Notes under the pieces: model-generated
Seen by the model: only the letters and a program-made list of their open reading frames with translations
Database searches by the model: none
What the model was told of the DNA's origin: nothing
Shown: piece by piece, positions 27,404 to 36,630 of the stretch
Numbering within the stretch: the first letter of the stretch is position 1
Layout: each line of letters begins with the position of its first letter
Position numbers and translations under genes: made by a program
DNA from: Microbulbifer flavimaris
GTDB lineage: Bacteria > Pseudomonadota > Gammaproteobacteria > Pseudomonadales > Cellvibrionaceae
Assembly (NCBI RefSeq): GCF_001641755.2
Contig: NZ_LRFG02000004.1
Span: 284,449-348,448, forward strand
Reading direction: 5' to 3'
DNA: 64,000 bases

Positions 27404-28239
27404 TGCCGTTAGCGCGCAGCTGTCGCCTTTATGGCATCAGTCCCCAGGCGATCTATCAACGTCTCCAGCGCCATGCGCGGAGGCAGCAGACGCTGGCGCC
27501 AGTGGAAGACTGGGTACGGGAGGTCCGACGCCGCCTGCCACGCCTGGGGACTCGGAAGCTGTATTACCTGCTTGAGCCACGGCTGCAGGCATCCGGTATC
27601 AAGCTTGGCCGTGACGGTTTGTTCGACTTCCTGCGGGAGCGTCGCTTGCTGATTCAGCCGAAACGCCGCTATACCAAGACGACAGATAGCCGTCACTGGC
27701 TGAAAAAGCACCCAAACCTGCTGGCAGGGATGTCTGTTAAACGGGCAGAACAGGTATTTGTAAGCGATATCACCTATGTCGAAAGTGACGAGGGCGTTCA
27801 TTATCTGTCTCTGGTCACGGATGCCGGCTCACGGAAGATTATGGGGTATGAGCTGAGTCATCAGATGCGAGCTGAAGATACGGTGAAGGCCTTACAGAGA
27901 GCAGTGAAAGCCCGATGTGCATCGGGTTCGCTAATCCACCACTCGGATCGAGGCGTGCAGTACTGTTCGGGGCTTTATCAACGGGAATTGAGCAAGAGCG
28001 GGATAAGGCCCTCCATGACTGATGGCTACGATTGCTACCAGAACGCACTGGCCGAGAGGGTGAACGGTATCCTAAAGCAGGAGTTCCTCACGGTGCGCTG
28101 CCGCACGTATGCGGAGCTGAAAGCCTTGCTTAAGGAATCCATTTACGCCTATAACCACTTGCGGCCGCACCTGAGCCTCGGCATGCAAACGCCGGAATCT
28201 GTGCGCAAAAAAGCCAGCTCGATCACCGAGCTGGCTTAG
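27403..28239 (+). CDS. IS3-family transposase OrfB (DDE catalytic subunit)
   Basis: The 278-residue protein has an rve integrase core. The DDE triad is visible: Asp in FVSDITYVES, Asp in IHHSDRGVQYCS, and Glu in NALAERVNGILKQEF, with 35 residues between the last two, as in IS3. It ends HLRPHLSLGMQTPESV. It lies in the -1 frame relative to OrfA, so it may be made as a frameshift fusion or from the overlapping GTG. The OrfAB fusion performs transposition. Confidence 0.93.
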   Translation: MPLARSCRLYGISPQAIYQRLQRHARRQQTLAPVEDWVREVRRRLPRLGTRKLYYLLEPRLQASGIKLGRDGLFDFLRERRLLIQPKRRYTKTTDSRHWLKKHPNLLAGMSVKRAEQVFVSDITYVESDEGVHYLSLVTDAGSRKIMGYELSHQMRAEDTVKALQRAVKARCASGSLIHHSDRGVQYCSGLYQRELSKSGIRPSMTDGYDCYQNALAERVNGILKQEFLTVRCRTYAELKALLKESIYAYNHLRPHLSLGMQTPESVRKKASSITELA

Positions 28240-28320
28240 TTGAAAACCGTCAACGTATTTTAGGACGGGACACCCGTGCAGCATCGGCATACGGGGTCAT
28301 CGCCGGGATTCAGTACCACT

Positions 28321-30357
28321 TCAATCTGCCGAACGGGGTACTGGTTCCCCGTGCGCAGGTTCGTCGCCGCTGTCTGCGGCACTCGCCACGCGCGATACGG
28401 CCCAGCTCGACGTCGCCATCTGCACCACTTTCGCCACTTCCACCGCCTCCGGTGGCCGCCCCGTTTCGGGTCGCTCATCCTCGCAATGGAACAGATAGAG
28501 ACGGGAAGTCAGCTCCGCGAAGGGCAGTGAGGATTCACCGTGCCGCTCGCCATAACCGTCTGTAGAGACGAGGACTCCGTTACCCCAGTCCTGGCCACTG
28601 TCATTATTCGGATTGAAGAAATAGACCCGCATCACGCCCTCCTGGTCCAGGCCCACCCGGATCAGGGTGATCGCGTGCCAGCCCACAAAAGCTGCGTTGC
28701 TGTCGGTAATCGCCAACCCGGCGGGCTGCGGATGAATGATGGGCTGATTACCGTTGTAATAGGGGTGATAGCTGCGGTAAAAACGCGCGATAAAACCCTG
28801 ATATTCGCTTAACTGGCCGCTCTCCAGTTCTACCGCAAGATTGAAAGCACGCCCCACCCACCAGCCGTGGAATTCGGGGTTGACCCAGCGGTGGGGATCG
28901 TCGCCCCGGTCCGCACAGAGTGCCCCCATCTGGTGGTAGATCTTGTCCAGGTGTGGCACGAGCAACACGGAGACCGGGTCCGTATCCAGCGGCAGCTGCT
29001 GCAAATCGGTCGCGGCCACGCCCCGGGAAGAGAGCGGCTTCCCCTCGAAGTGCATCACCACCTCATCGAAGCGCGCCGCCTGCTGAATCAGGTAGAGCAG
29101 GTAATCCGGATCGTTATGGGCCCACATGGAGATGGCCCGGGCCGACTGGCAGGTGGGGTTATTGCCCTGGCCAATCCCCAGAGGCTGCCCGAGGATCGCC
29201 AGCACCCCCGCCAATAAACGCACCCGTGCCGGCAAGGCATCGCCAAAAGCGCAGCCCATCAGCGCTTCGCAGTGAGGCGACAGCGATAAGTCGATCTGTC
29301 GCCACAGTGCCGGGGCGATCGGGGGTGCATAGAGCACACCGCTTTCCAGCATCATCGCCAGGCTGTAGACACACTGTGCCGTCTGCGGATATATCGCCAC
29401 GTCCACCAGGCGGTAAACCAGCTGCTGGTAACAGCGCAGGACATCGAGCCCGGTGCTGCTAAGGCCCAGAGCCTCTGCCAACAGGCCGTCGTGCCCTTCG
29501 CCCATCACCCAGCGCAGAAACTGGGCATGGTAATCCGAAACCAGGCCGATACTGCGCATATGCTGCGCAAACCCCAGCGCTTCCTCCTGCAGGCCCTCAT
29601 CGGGCATTGCCTGCAGGCGCTGCTGGTAAACATCCAGACCCGGATCATCAGCGCAGCCCGGTGTGGGCCCAAAAAGCGCACGCACAAGCAGGTCCGCGTC
29701 CGGCCCTGCGCGCCCACCTGTGCCTGCGCCGCCAGCGCGGGCAACCGCAATCTGGGTGATCATCGACTTGATACTGTCCACCTGAATCGGCCGCTGGGCC
29801 AGCACACGGTGAATCTCTGCCACCAGACTGGTGAGAATGTCCCCAAAGCCAATTCCCGCAAGCAGGAAACGGAGCACCGCCTCTACAGACGAAACGGTGC
29901 CACCGAGTCGCACGCGCGTCGCCTCCGCCGGCCCACCGAGGAGGTAATCCAGGTTCAGGGCCAACACCTGGGTCAGGAAATGGCGCGCTTGCGCAGCGGG
30001 CACGCCCGCATGGGAATAAAGCCCACAGGCGAGCGCCAGCAGGCGCAGTTCACTGAGCAGCTCTATGGTTGTGGTAACCCGGTCCCCGCTCTCCAGCGAA
30101 CTGCGCACGAGGCGTGGCAACAGAGTATCGGGGGTATCCCAGGGGGTATCCGCAAACAGCCCGGCGCGATCGAAACGGCTCGCACGCTGGTACAGCGCTT
30201 CGATGCCTCCCCCGGCGGAAAGCAAACGTGCAGCGGCCTCCAGCGTGACGGCCTGGTAGCGATGCTTGTTGAATCTGCGCGCCTGCTCCAGCTGACTCAG
30301 CGCATGGTCAAATTTTTCTGTCAGCTTTTCGAGATCCAATTCGCTCACTACTTTCAC
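28321..30357 (-). CDS. Large protein with papain-like cysteine peptidase signature
   Basis: The 678-residue protein has a helical N-terminal part of about 380 residues and no signal peptide. In the second half GQGNNPTCQSARAISMW places Gln397 six residues before Cys403, the same spacing as the papain oxyanion Gln and nucleophile Cys. NAAFVGWHAITLIRVG supplies His561 and YFFNPNNDSGQDWG supplies Asn582. I infer a papain-like peptidase or transglutaminase fold. GTG start, 20 bases after the ATP-grasp gene, so one operon. The IS3 element sits 48 bases beyond its stop. The biological role is unknown. Confidence 0.72.
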   Translation of the reverse strand: MKVVSELDLEKLTEKFDHALSQLEQARRFNKHRYQAVTLEAAARLLSAGGGIEALYQRASRFDRAGLFADTPWDTPDTLLPRLVRSSLESGDRVTTTIELLSELRLLALACGLYSHAGVPAAQARHFLTQVLALNLDYLLGGPAEATRVRLGGTVSSVEAVLRFLLAGIGFGDILTSLVAEIHRVLAQRPIQVDSIKSMITQIAVARAGGAGTGGRAGPDADLLVRALFGPTPGCADDPGLDVYQQRLQAMPDEGLQEEALGFAQHMRSIGLVSDYHAQFLRWVMGEGHDGLLAEALGLSSTGLDVLRCYQQLVYRLVDVAIYPQTAQCVYSLAMMLESGVLYAPPIAPALWRQIDLSLSPHCEALMGCAFGDALPARVRLLAGVLAILGQPLGIGQGNNPTCQSARAISMWAHNDPDYLLYLIQQAARFDEVVMHFEGKPLSSRGVAATDLQQLPLDTDPVSVLLVPHLDKIYHQMGALCADRGDDPHRWVNPEFHGWWVGRAFNLAVELESGQLSEYQGFIARFYRSYHPYYNGNQPIIHPQPAGLAITDSNAAFVGWHAITLIRVGLDQEGVMRVYFFNPNNDSGQDWGNGVLVSTDGYGERHGESSLPFAELTSRLYLFHCEDERPETGRPPEAVEVAKVVQMATSSWAVSRVASAADSGDEPAHGEPVPRSAD

Positions 30358-30377
30358 TCAATCTACCAAGACCCTGC

Positions 30378-31604
30378 TCAGACATAGTAATCCAATTCTT
30401 CCTGCGCTTTCAGCAAGTCGCGCAGGCGATACGGATCTTCACCAAAAAAGTAGACCAGTCCCCAGTGGGTACCAAAGGCACTGCGCTTCGGCACCTTGTT
30501 CTGCATCGGCGACTGCAACTCATGGAATTCAAAATACTCGTCGCTTTGCGTGGCATCCGGGATCCTGAGTTCATTCACAACACGGCGCCGGGGGTAAACA
30601 CCAAAGCAGCCCGCATGGCCTCTGGCATCGACCACTTCCCGCGGGAAAAACTCGGCGATCTCTTCATCAGTGGTTTTGGGATCGAACATCATGACCATGG
30701 CCTGGTAGGCATTGAATCCATAGGCGCGTTCGATCAGCTCGAAAGCGTTGAATCCCGGCGGGCGATAGGCCACCTCACCAAAGTACATCTTGCCATCACT
30801 GGTCACGAAGTATTCCGGATGGATAAAACCAAAATCGATATCAAACGCCTCGATCAGCTTTTCGATTTCCTCTTCTACCCGCGGCCGCCATTTCTCCAGG
30901 TCCGGTGTGGCAGGCACAAAGACCGAGTATCCCAGCGTCACGTACTCGGAGATATTCATAAACTGGATCTTGCGGTCCTTGATGAATGCCTCTACTGCGA
31001 ACTCCCACCCGTCCAGATGGCTCTCCATCAGCACCGGAAATTCGTCCTCGGGAATGTTATCCACATCATCAGCAGTGCGGACAACGCGATGGCCGAGACA
31101 ACCGGCCTTATCGAAAGCCTTGAGGTGAATCGGGTCGTTCGGGTCACCATCGAGCTTTAGCAGGGCCTGATTGACCCGTGTCAAAAAACGGATCACGTCG
31201 GATTTATCCTGAGCCTCTTCAAAAATACCAACCCGGATTCCGCCGAGCTGTGCACGCCGTTTCATCAGGGCCTTGTCGCGAAAGAGCAACGACTGCCCCA
31301 TCAGACGGGGGTTCCCCAGCAAGACCGAATTGATGGCGCCGGCCCACTCTACAGTTTCCTCGTACAACGGAATAGCCACATCCACACCTTCTCTCTGCAG
31401 GCGCTGGGCGATCTCCATTGAGCGTTCATTGAGCCGCTCAAAATTCCAGGGAATAAACGGAATGTCATAGCGATTGGCATACTCTTCGGCCCAGGGCGGT
31501 GCCACAATCACATAGCGCCGGTCGAAGCGGTCAATCGCATCGATGGCATTCAGACTCCACCCCAGAATCGCAACATATCCCTTACTTCGGTCATAATGAC
31601 CCAT
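30378..31604 (-). CDS. ATP-grasp domain enzyme
   Basis: The 408-residue protein resembles the carbamoyl-phosphate synthase/biotin carboxylase type of ATP-grasp fold. It has an N-terminal Rossmann-like region (YVAILGWSLNAIDAID), a Lys-containing ATP-binding segment (HLKAFDKAGCLGHRVV), FPVLMESHLDGWEFAVEAFI, and the metal-binding end FGEVAYRPPGFNAFELIERAYG. Such enzymes join a carboxylate to an amine or thiol through an acyl phosphate. ATG 31604 with GGGAG upstream is preferred over a start ten codons earlier. It is translated just before the papain-like protein, suggesting a ligase/peptidase pair. Confidence 0.8.
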   Translation of the reverse strand: MGHYDRSKGYVAILGWSLNAIDAIDRFDRRYVIVAPPWAEEYANRYDIPFIPWNFERLNERSMEIAQRLQREGVDVAIPLYEETVEWAGAINSVLLGNPRLMGQSLLFRDKALMKRRAQLGGIRVGIFEEAQDKSDVIRFLTRVNQALLKLDGDPNDPIHLKAFDKAGCLGHRVVRTADDVDNIPEDEFPVLMESHLDGWEFAVEAFIKDRKIQFMNISEYVTLGYSVFVPATPDLEKWRPRVEEEIEKLIEAFDIDFGFIHPEYFVTSDGKMYFGEVAYRPPGFNAFELIERAYGFNAYQAMVMMFDPKTTDEEIAEFFPREVVDARGHAGCFGVYPRRRVVNELRIPDATQSDEYFEFHELQSPMQNKVPKRSAFGTHWGLVYFFGEDPYRLRDLLKAQEELDYYV

Positions 31605-31864
31605 GGTTGACTCCCTTTTTCTGTTTTGACGCACAGAATCAGATCCGCATCCCTAGCGATCCTTCACTACTGTGAATACGGCCCAACCCATTGAGCCATC
31701 CACCCTAACGCAGCAAAATTTCAGTTGAAAGGAATCTGGCGCCTGAATAGACGGCGGTACCATCGGCAACTAATCTCAATGGCAGTTAATCCTGTAGCGC
31801 GGGTACGCTCGTATCGTTGAGACAGGCCGGAATGACGCAAAATCCACTAACATGAGGAGCCCCG

Positions 31865-33217
31865 ATGGCCAGCAGCGATGAGCGGTGCATGGAAGACTTT
31901 GTTGACTGGGTGGAATCCCGAAATCCGAATGAGCCGGAGTTTATCCAGGCCGTGCGCGATCTCGCCTGTGACGTTTACGATTCCTACTCGGAAAATACGG
32001 CATGGCAGTCAGCAAAGATTCTGCATCGTCTCAGTGAATCAGACCGCATCATTACCTTTCGAGTTTGCTGGGAAGACGATGAAGGTGAGGTACACGTAAA
32101 CCGGGGCTGGCGTGTTCAACATTGTGGTGCAATTGGCCCATACAAGGGCGGCATTCGCTTTCATCCGTCGGTAAATGCTTCCATCCTCAAGTTTCTAGCT
32201 TTCGAGCAGACCTTCAAGAATGCTCTCACCGGCCTGCCCATCGGTGGCGGCAAGGGCGGATCGGACTTCGATCCACGCGGCCGTTCCGATCGGGAGATCA
32301 TGCGCTTCTGCCAGGCCTTTATGGACGAGCTCTACCGGCATATCGGGGAAAATACCGATGTGCCCGCCGGAGACATCAATGTGGGGCAACGGGAAATCGG
32401 TTATCTATTCGGGCAGTACCGTCGCCTGGCCAATACGTTCAGCGGTGCACTGACTGGCAAGGATATCGAGTTTGGCGGCAGCCACGTGCGCCTCGAGGCC
32501 ACCGGCTACGGCCTGATTTACTTTCTGCGTTGCATGCTCGCCCGCCGGGACCAGGATCTTGAGGGGCTCGATGTCGCCATCTCCGGCGCCGGCAACGTGG
32601 CATTACACGCAGCACAAAAGGCCACAGAACTCGGGGCAAAGGTCATCACACTCTCCTCGAGCAAAGGCGTGCTGCACAACAGCGAGGGGATTCCCGCCGA
32701 GGAAATAGACCGGGTCATCGACCTGCGCATGGACAGCACTGAACTGCTGCAGGAGATTCGCAAAAAATCCGGCGGTGACTGGCATGAGGGAGAGAAACCC
32801 TGGCAATTCAGCTGTGATATTGCCCTGCCCTGCGCAACGCAAAATGAGCTGGACGGCGACGATGCAGAGGCACTGGCACAAAGCCAGTGCCTGATCGTTG
32901 CCGAGGGGGCCAATATGCCCTGTACCGAAACAGCGATATCAGTATTCAAGGAAAAGAGGGTCCTGCACGCACCGGGCAAGGCTTCCAATGCCGGTGGTGT
33001 GGCGCTATCCGGTCTGGAAATGGCCCAGAACGCTTCTTTCTCGCGCTGGGAGCAGCAGCGCCTGGATCAGCAACTGCTGGAAATCATGCAGGACATTCAT
33101 TCCCAGTGTGTCGAGCACGCCGGTGAGCACGATGGGTATGTGGATTACCACCGCGGCGCCAACATCGCCGCTTTTTATCGTGTTGCCAATGCAGTATTGG
33201 CCCAGGGGGTGGGCTGA
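31865..33217 (+). CDS. gdhA: NADP-specific glutamate dehydrogenase
   Basis: The 450-residue enzyme aminates 2-oxoglutarate to glutamate. Family motifs: YKGGIRFHPSVN, the catalytic segment GLPIGGGKGGSDFDP, DVPAGDINVG, and the Rossmann GAGNVALHAA. Length and sequence fit the hexameric type used for ammonium assimilation. AGGAG precedes the ATG. It is divergent from the ATP-grasp operon across 260 bases. Confidence 0.96.
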   Translation: MASSDERCMEDFVDWVESRNPNEPEFIQAVRDLACDVYDSYSENTAWQSAKILHRLSESDRIITFRVCWEDDEGEVHVNRGWRVQHCGAIGPYKGGIRFHPSVNASILKFLAFEQTFKNALTGLPIGGGKGGSDFDPRGRSDREIMRFCQAFMDELYRHIGENTDVPAGDINVGQREIGYLFGQYRRLANTFSGALTGKDIEFGGSHVRLEATGYGLIYFLRCMLARRDQDLEGLDVAISGAGNVALHAAQKATELGAKVITLSSSKGVLHNSEGIPAEEIDRVIDLRMDSTELLQEIRKKSGGDWHEGEKPWQFSCDIALPCATQNELDGDDAEALAQSQCLIVAEGANMPCTETAISVFKEKRVLHAPGKASNAGGVALSGLEMAQNASFSRWEQQRLDQQLLEIMQDIHSQCVEHAGEHDGYVDYHRGANIAAFYRVANAVLAQGVG

Positions 33218-33533
33218 GCCCGCGGCACGGTCAGCGTCGATCTCACTCATCTGCTTCCATCACCGGTACCACCCTGCACGATTTACCCTCGGCGAGTTGT
33301 GCAGCGGGAGCACCCTGGCCACCACGCTTGCAGCCCCGCTCACATAGCCATCACCACAGGTCACTGCGGCCTGTATCGACACACTCCCTCAGCCCGAAAT
33401 AGATGCAAGTTGTCCCCCCCCGGCTAAATTCCATCCGCATGCGCTCACAGGCGTTTAACGGAGCCCTGCCGGTGGACAAACGCGGGGCCGGATCGCGTAC
33501 TATAGGGGAAATAGATCACACGGGACTCCGGGA
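33218..33533. other. Intergenic region
   Basis: No gene or clear RNA seen. A possible promoter (TACTATAGG-like box near 33498) lies shortly before the MFS-PlsC gene. Confidence 0.4.
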
Positions 33534-35420
33534 ATGGCCCACCGCAATCAGTTCCAGCTACTCGGCAGCCGTCGTTTCCTGCCGTTCTTCACCACGCAGT
33601 TTCTCGGTGCCTTCAACGACAACGTGTTCAAAAGTGCGCTGATGGTGATGATCGCCTTCCGGCTGGCGGCGGATCAGGCAAACGCACTCAACAACCTGGC
33701 CGCCGGCCTGTTTATTCTGCCGTTCTTCCTGTTTTCCGCCACGGCCGGCCAGCTGGCGGACAAGTATGACAAGAGCCTGCTGATCCGCCGCATCAAGCTG
33801 GCGGAAATCGGCATCGCCATGCTGGGCGTCTATGCCCTGGTGAGCGGCAACAACAGCCTGAGCCTGCTGGTGTTGTTCCTGCTCGGTGTGCAGTCGGCAT
33901 TTTTCGGGCCGATCAAATACGCCATCCTGCCCCAGCACCTGCGGCGCACCGAATTGGTGGGGGGCAACGCCCTGGTGGAGATGGCCACCTTCGTTGCCAT
34001 TCTTTCCGGCACCATCACCGGCACCATTCTGTTCGGCCTCGGCGATGGCGGCAGTGGCGGCATCTGGTGGATCGGTGGGGTGATCATCGCCGTCTCGGTG
34101 ACCGGTTACCTGGTCTGTCGCCAGGTCCCGGCTGCCCCGGCGCCGGTGCCAGAGCTGCAAATTGAACTGAATCCTTTGCGCCAGACCACACGCCTGCTAC
34201 GGGAAATCGTCAAAACACCGGCCATCTTCTATTCCATTATTGGCATTTCCTGGTTCTGGCTGCTGGGCGCCGCCTACCTTACCCAGATCCCGAGTTTCAG
34301 TAAAAATGTCCTGGCCGGCAGCGAGAGCCTGGTGGCACTGCTGCTTTGCAGCTTCACCATTGGTGTGGCCATCGGTTCACTGCTGTGTGAAAGGCTCTCT
34401 GGCGGTCGTATCGAGTTGGGACTGGTGCCGCTGGGTGCCGCCGGCCTTACCTACGGTGGCATCATGCTGGCGGTGATTGGCGGTGGCCTGGAGCCGTTGC
34501 AGCAGCCAAGCCTGGCCGCCTTCTGGCACAGCGCAGGGGCCCAGGGCTTTCTGGCGCACCTGGTCCTGATCGGTATTTTCGGCGGCTTCTATATCGTCCC
34601 CCTCTACGCCATGATCCAGGACCGCACCGAAAAGGCCCTGCGCGCCCGGGTGATCTCCATCACCAACATCCTCAACGCGTTGTTCATGGTGGTCTCGGCC
34701 ATTCTCGGTATCACCTTCCTGAATCTGCTGCAGTTCAGCATTCCGGAATTTTTCCTGGTGATCGCACTGATGAACGCTGCGGTGGCGGTGTTCGTTTTCA
34801 AGAAAGTACCGGAATTCGCCATGCGCTTTCTGGTGTGGCTGCTCTCCCATACCATGTACCGGGTCAAACACGAGGGTCTGGAACAGATTCCCGATGAGGG
34901 CGCGGCCATCATCGCCTGCAATCATGTGAGTTATGTGGATGCGCTGCTACTGGCGGGAGCTGTGCGCCGGCCGATCCGCTTTATCATGTACAAGCCCATC
35001 TACGAGATCCCGGTACTGCACTTTGTTTTTCAAACCGGTCGCGCCATTCCCATCTGCTCGAAGCAAAAAGATCCGGAGGGCTATGCCCGCGCCTTTGAGG
35101 AGATCGAACGGGCGCTCGCAGATGGGGACCTGTTGTGTATTTTCCCCGAGGGCCAGTTGACGAAGGACGGCGAACTGGCGCCCTTCAAGGCGGGGATCGA
35201 AAAGATTCTGCAGAAGAACCCGGTACCGGTCATCCCCATGGCCCTGCGCGGCCTGTGGGGCAGCTTCTTCAGCCACAAGGATGGTAACGCCTTTAGCACC
35301 CTGCCACGACGCTTCTGGTCGCGAGTGAGCGTGGTGGCTGGAAAGCCAATGGATGCGGCGTCGGCACAGGCAGAAACGTTGCAGGAGCGAGTGCTGGGCT
35401 TGCGGGGCGATCAGCGCTAG
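33534..35420 (+). CDS. MFS transporter/PlsC acyltransferase fusion (LplT-PlsC)
   Basis: The 628-residue protein joins two domains. Residues 1-400 are an MFS transporter resembling LplT, the lysophospholipid flippase (start: FTTQFLGAFNDNVFKSALMV). Residues 420-628 are a PlsC-type acyltransferase with HxxxxD motif in NHVSYVDALLLAG and FPEGQLTKDGEL. The protein likely imports and re-acylates lysophospholipids across the inner membrane. Aas-type fusions usually add an acyl-ACP synthetase domain at the C-terminus; it is absent here. Confidence 0.88.
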   Translation: MAHRNQFQLLGSRRFLPFFTTQFLGAFNDNVFKSALMVMIAFRLAADQANALNNLAAGLFILPFFLFSATAGQLADKYDKSLLIRRIKLAEIGIAMLGVYALVSGNNSLSLLVLFLLGVQSAFFGPIKYAILPQHLRRTELVGGNALVEMATFVAILSGTITGTILFGLGDGGSGGIWWIGGVIIAVSVTGYLVCRQVPAAPAPVPELQIELNPLRQTTRLLREIVKTPAIFYSIIGISWFWLLGAAYLTQIPSFSKNVLAGSESLVALLLCSFTIGVAIGSLLCERLSGGRIELGLVPLGAAGLTYGGIMLAVIGGGLEPLQQPSLAAFWHSAGAQGFLAHLVLIGIFGGFYIVPLYAMIQDRTEKALRARVISITNILNALFMVVSAILGITFLNLLQFSIPEFFLVIALMNAAVAVFVFKKVPEFAMRFLVWLLSHTMYRVKHEGLEQIPDEGAAIIACNHVSYVDALLLAGAVRRPIRFIMYKPIYEIPVLHFVFQTGRAIPICSKQKDPEGYARAFEEIERALADGDLLCIFPEGQLTKDGELAPFKAGIEKILQKNPVPVIPMALRGLWGSFFSHKDGNAFSTLPRRFWSRVSVVAGKPMDAASAQAETLQERVLGLRGDQR

Positions 35421-35442
35421 CCACTCCTGACAGAAACAGCCG

Positions 35443-36480
35443 CTAGCCCGGGTGAATATCGATGCGGGAGCCTCCCTCGCAGGGTGTTACCGTGAACCTC
35501 GCGGGCAGGAACTGCTCGATAAGCCACATTACCGTCTCAGCGTGCTGACTTACCTTACGTACCATCATGCGTGATTCCCCAGCTGCCATGGCGGCATAAA
35601 GCAGCAGCTGGTCGCAGGCATGGATATCCAGGGCAGCACCGGCCTCCAGTTCGGCGCGAAGTGCGTGCCCCGCCTCTTCCCCCAAACGCTCGGCGGGAAC
35701 ACCCCGCTCAGCCACGGTAGCGGCACCCAGCAGGCTGTGCTCGGTCTCTGCTACCAGCACCATCGCGCCGCCAGTGCCAAAGGCCTCCCCATCTCCTAAC
35801 ACCTTTTCCTCAATACGCACCGGCCCAAGGCCGGCCAACACGCTTCGCGCGGAGCTCGCCATGCGCTCGGGGATATGCTGCGGCAGGTGCGCAACATGGG
35901 AAAGGCCCGTTATTTGCTGTACGGCACCGGGCGCTTCAGCCGCCAGCGGCCGCAGTGACTGACAGGGCTCCACCCGCAGGTTCACCCTGCCTCCGCCTTT
36001 CGGGTAATAGCCGTGGTGGATGGATTCGATCTGCACCCGAACACCCATGCGCGCCAGCCAGGGGAGGAACACCATAACGAAGTAATCCACCGGGGGCGCC
36101 TTGCGCACATCGGTGCCACCGCTGACCGACAGGTGTACCGCAGTGTCAGCATGCAGCGCCACAGGCAGCAGGGCCTGAAGCACCAGAGTGATACTGCCCG
36201 CTGTGCCGACATCGAAACGATACTCCCCACCCCTGCTGCGACCGGGCTGATAACACACTTCCTTCGCGCCGAGTTCGTCGCCCTCGAGCACCCCACCACC
36301 AATCGCGGCGGCGGCCCGCAGTGCCGTCAGGTGCTGCGCCATCAAACCCGGTTTGGCCCGCCTGGCACGGATATTTTTGAGATGCAGACTACGGCCGGTA
36401 ATCGCCGCCAGCGCGACGGCGTAACGGCTCAGCTGTCCACCACCTTCGCCAGAGCTACCGTCAATAACAAGCTGGCTCAC
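35443..36480 (-). CDS. rtcA: RNA 3'-terminal phosphate cyclase
   Basis: The 345-residue enzyme turns an RNA 3'-phosphate into a 2',3'-cyclic phosphate by an adenylylated intermediate. Motifs: IDGSSGEGGGQLSR at the N-terminus, ARRAKPGLMAQHL, and the C-terminal ALDIHACDQLLLYAAMA with the nucleophile His. GTG 36480 is chosen because GGAGGAG sits upstream; the longer frame adds eleven residues with no family match. No rtcB or rtcR is adjacent. Confidence 0.93.
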   Translation of the reverse strand: MSQLVIDGSSGEGGGQLSRYAVALAAITGRSLHLKNIRARRAKPGLMAQHLTALRAAAAIGGGVLEGDELGAKEVCYQPGRSRGGEYRFDVGTAGSITLVLQALLPVALHADTAVHLSVSGGTDVRKAPPVDYFVMVFLPWLARMGVRVQIESIHHGYYPKGGGRVNLRVEPCQSLRPLAAEAPGAVQQITGLSHVAHLPQHIPERMASSARSVLAGLGPVRIEEKVLGDGEAFGTGGAMVLVAETEHSLLGAATVAERGVPAERLGEEAGHALRAELEAGAALDIHACDQLLLYAAMAAGESRMMVRKVSQHAETVMWLIEQFLPARFTVTPCEGGSRIDIHPG

Positions 36481-36630
36481 CTCTACGCTCCTCCACCCTT
36501 CAAGGCATGGCACTCAGCATAGGCCGATGCCTCCAGAACGGTCACGTCGGCACGGAGTGAGCACCAGCTAACGCCACAGAGATTGCGTCTCGCTGCAGGG
36601 TAAAGAGGGGCCGGAAGCCGGGAGGGGACA

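Larger units (their letters stand above)
26973..28272 (+). mobile_element. Complete IS3-family insertion sequence with target duplication
   Basis: The 1300-bp element starts TGTCCCGTCCTGAAATAGG and ends with the near complement, giving terminal inverted repeats of about 23 bp with two mismatches and the TG...CA ends of IS3 elements. It is flanked by CCC on both sides (26970-26972 and 28273-28275), a 3-bp target duplication. orfA and orfB are both intact, in overlapping frames, so the element may still be active. It landed between the M13 peptidase terminator and the 3' end of the papain-like gene. Confidence 0.93.
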
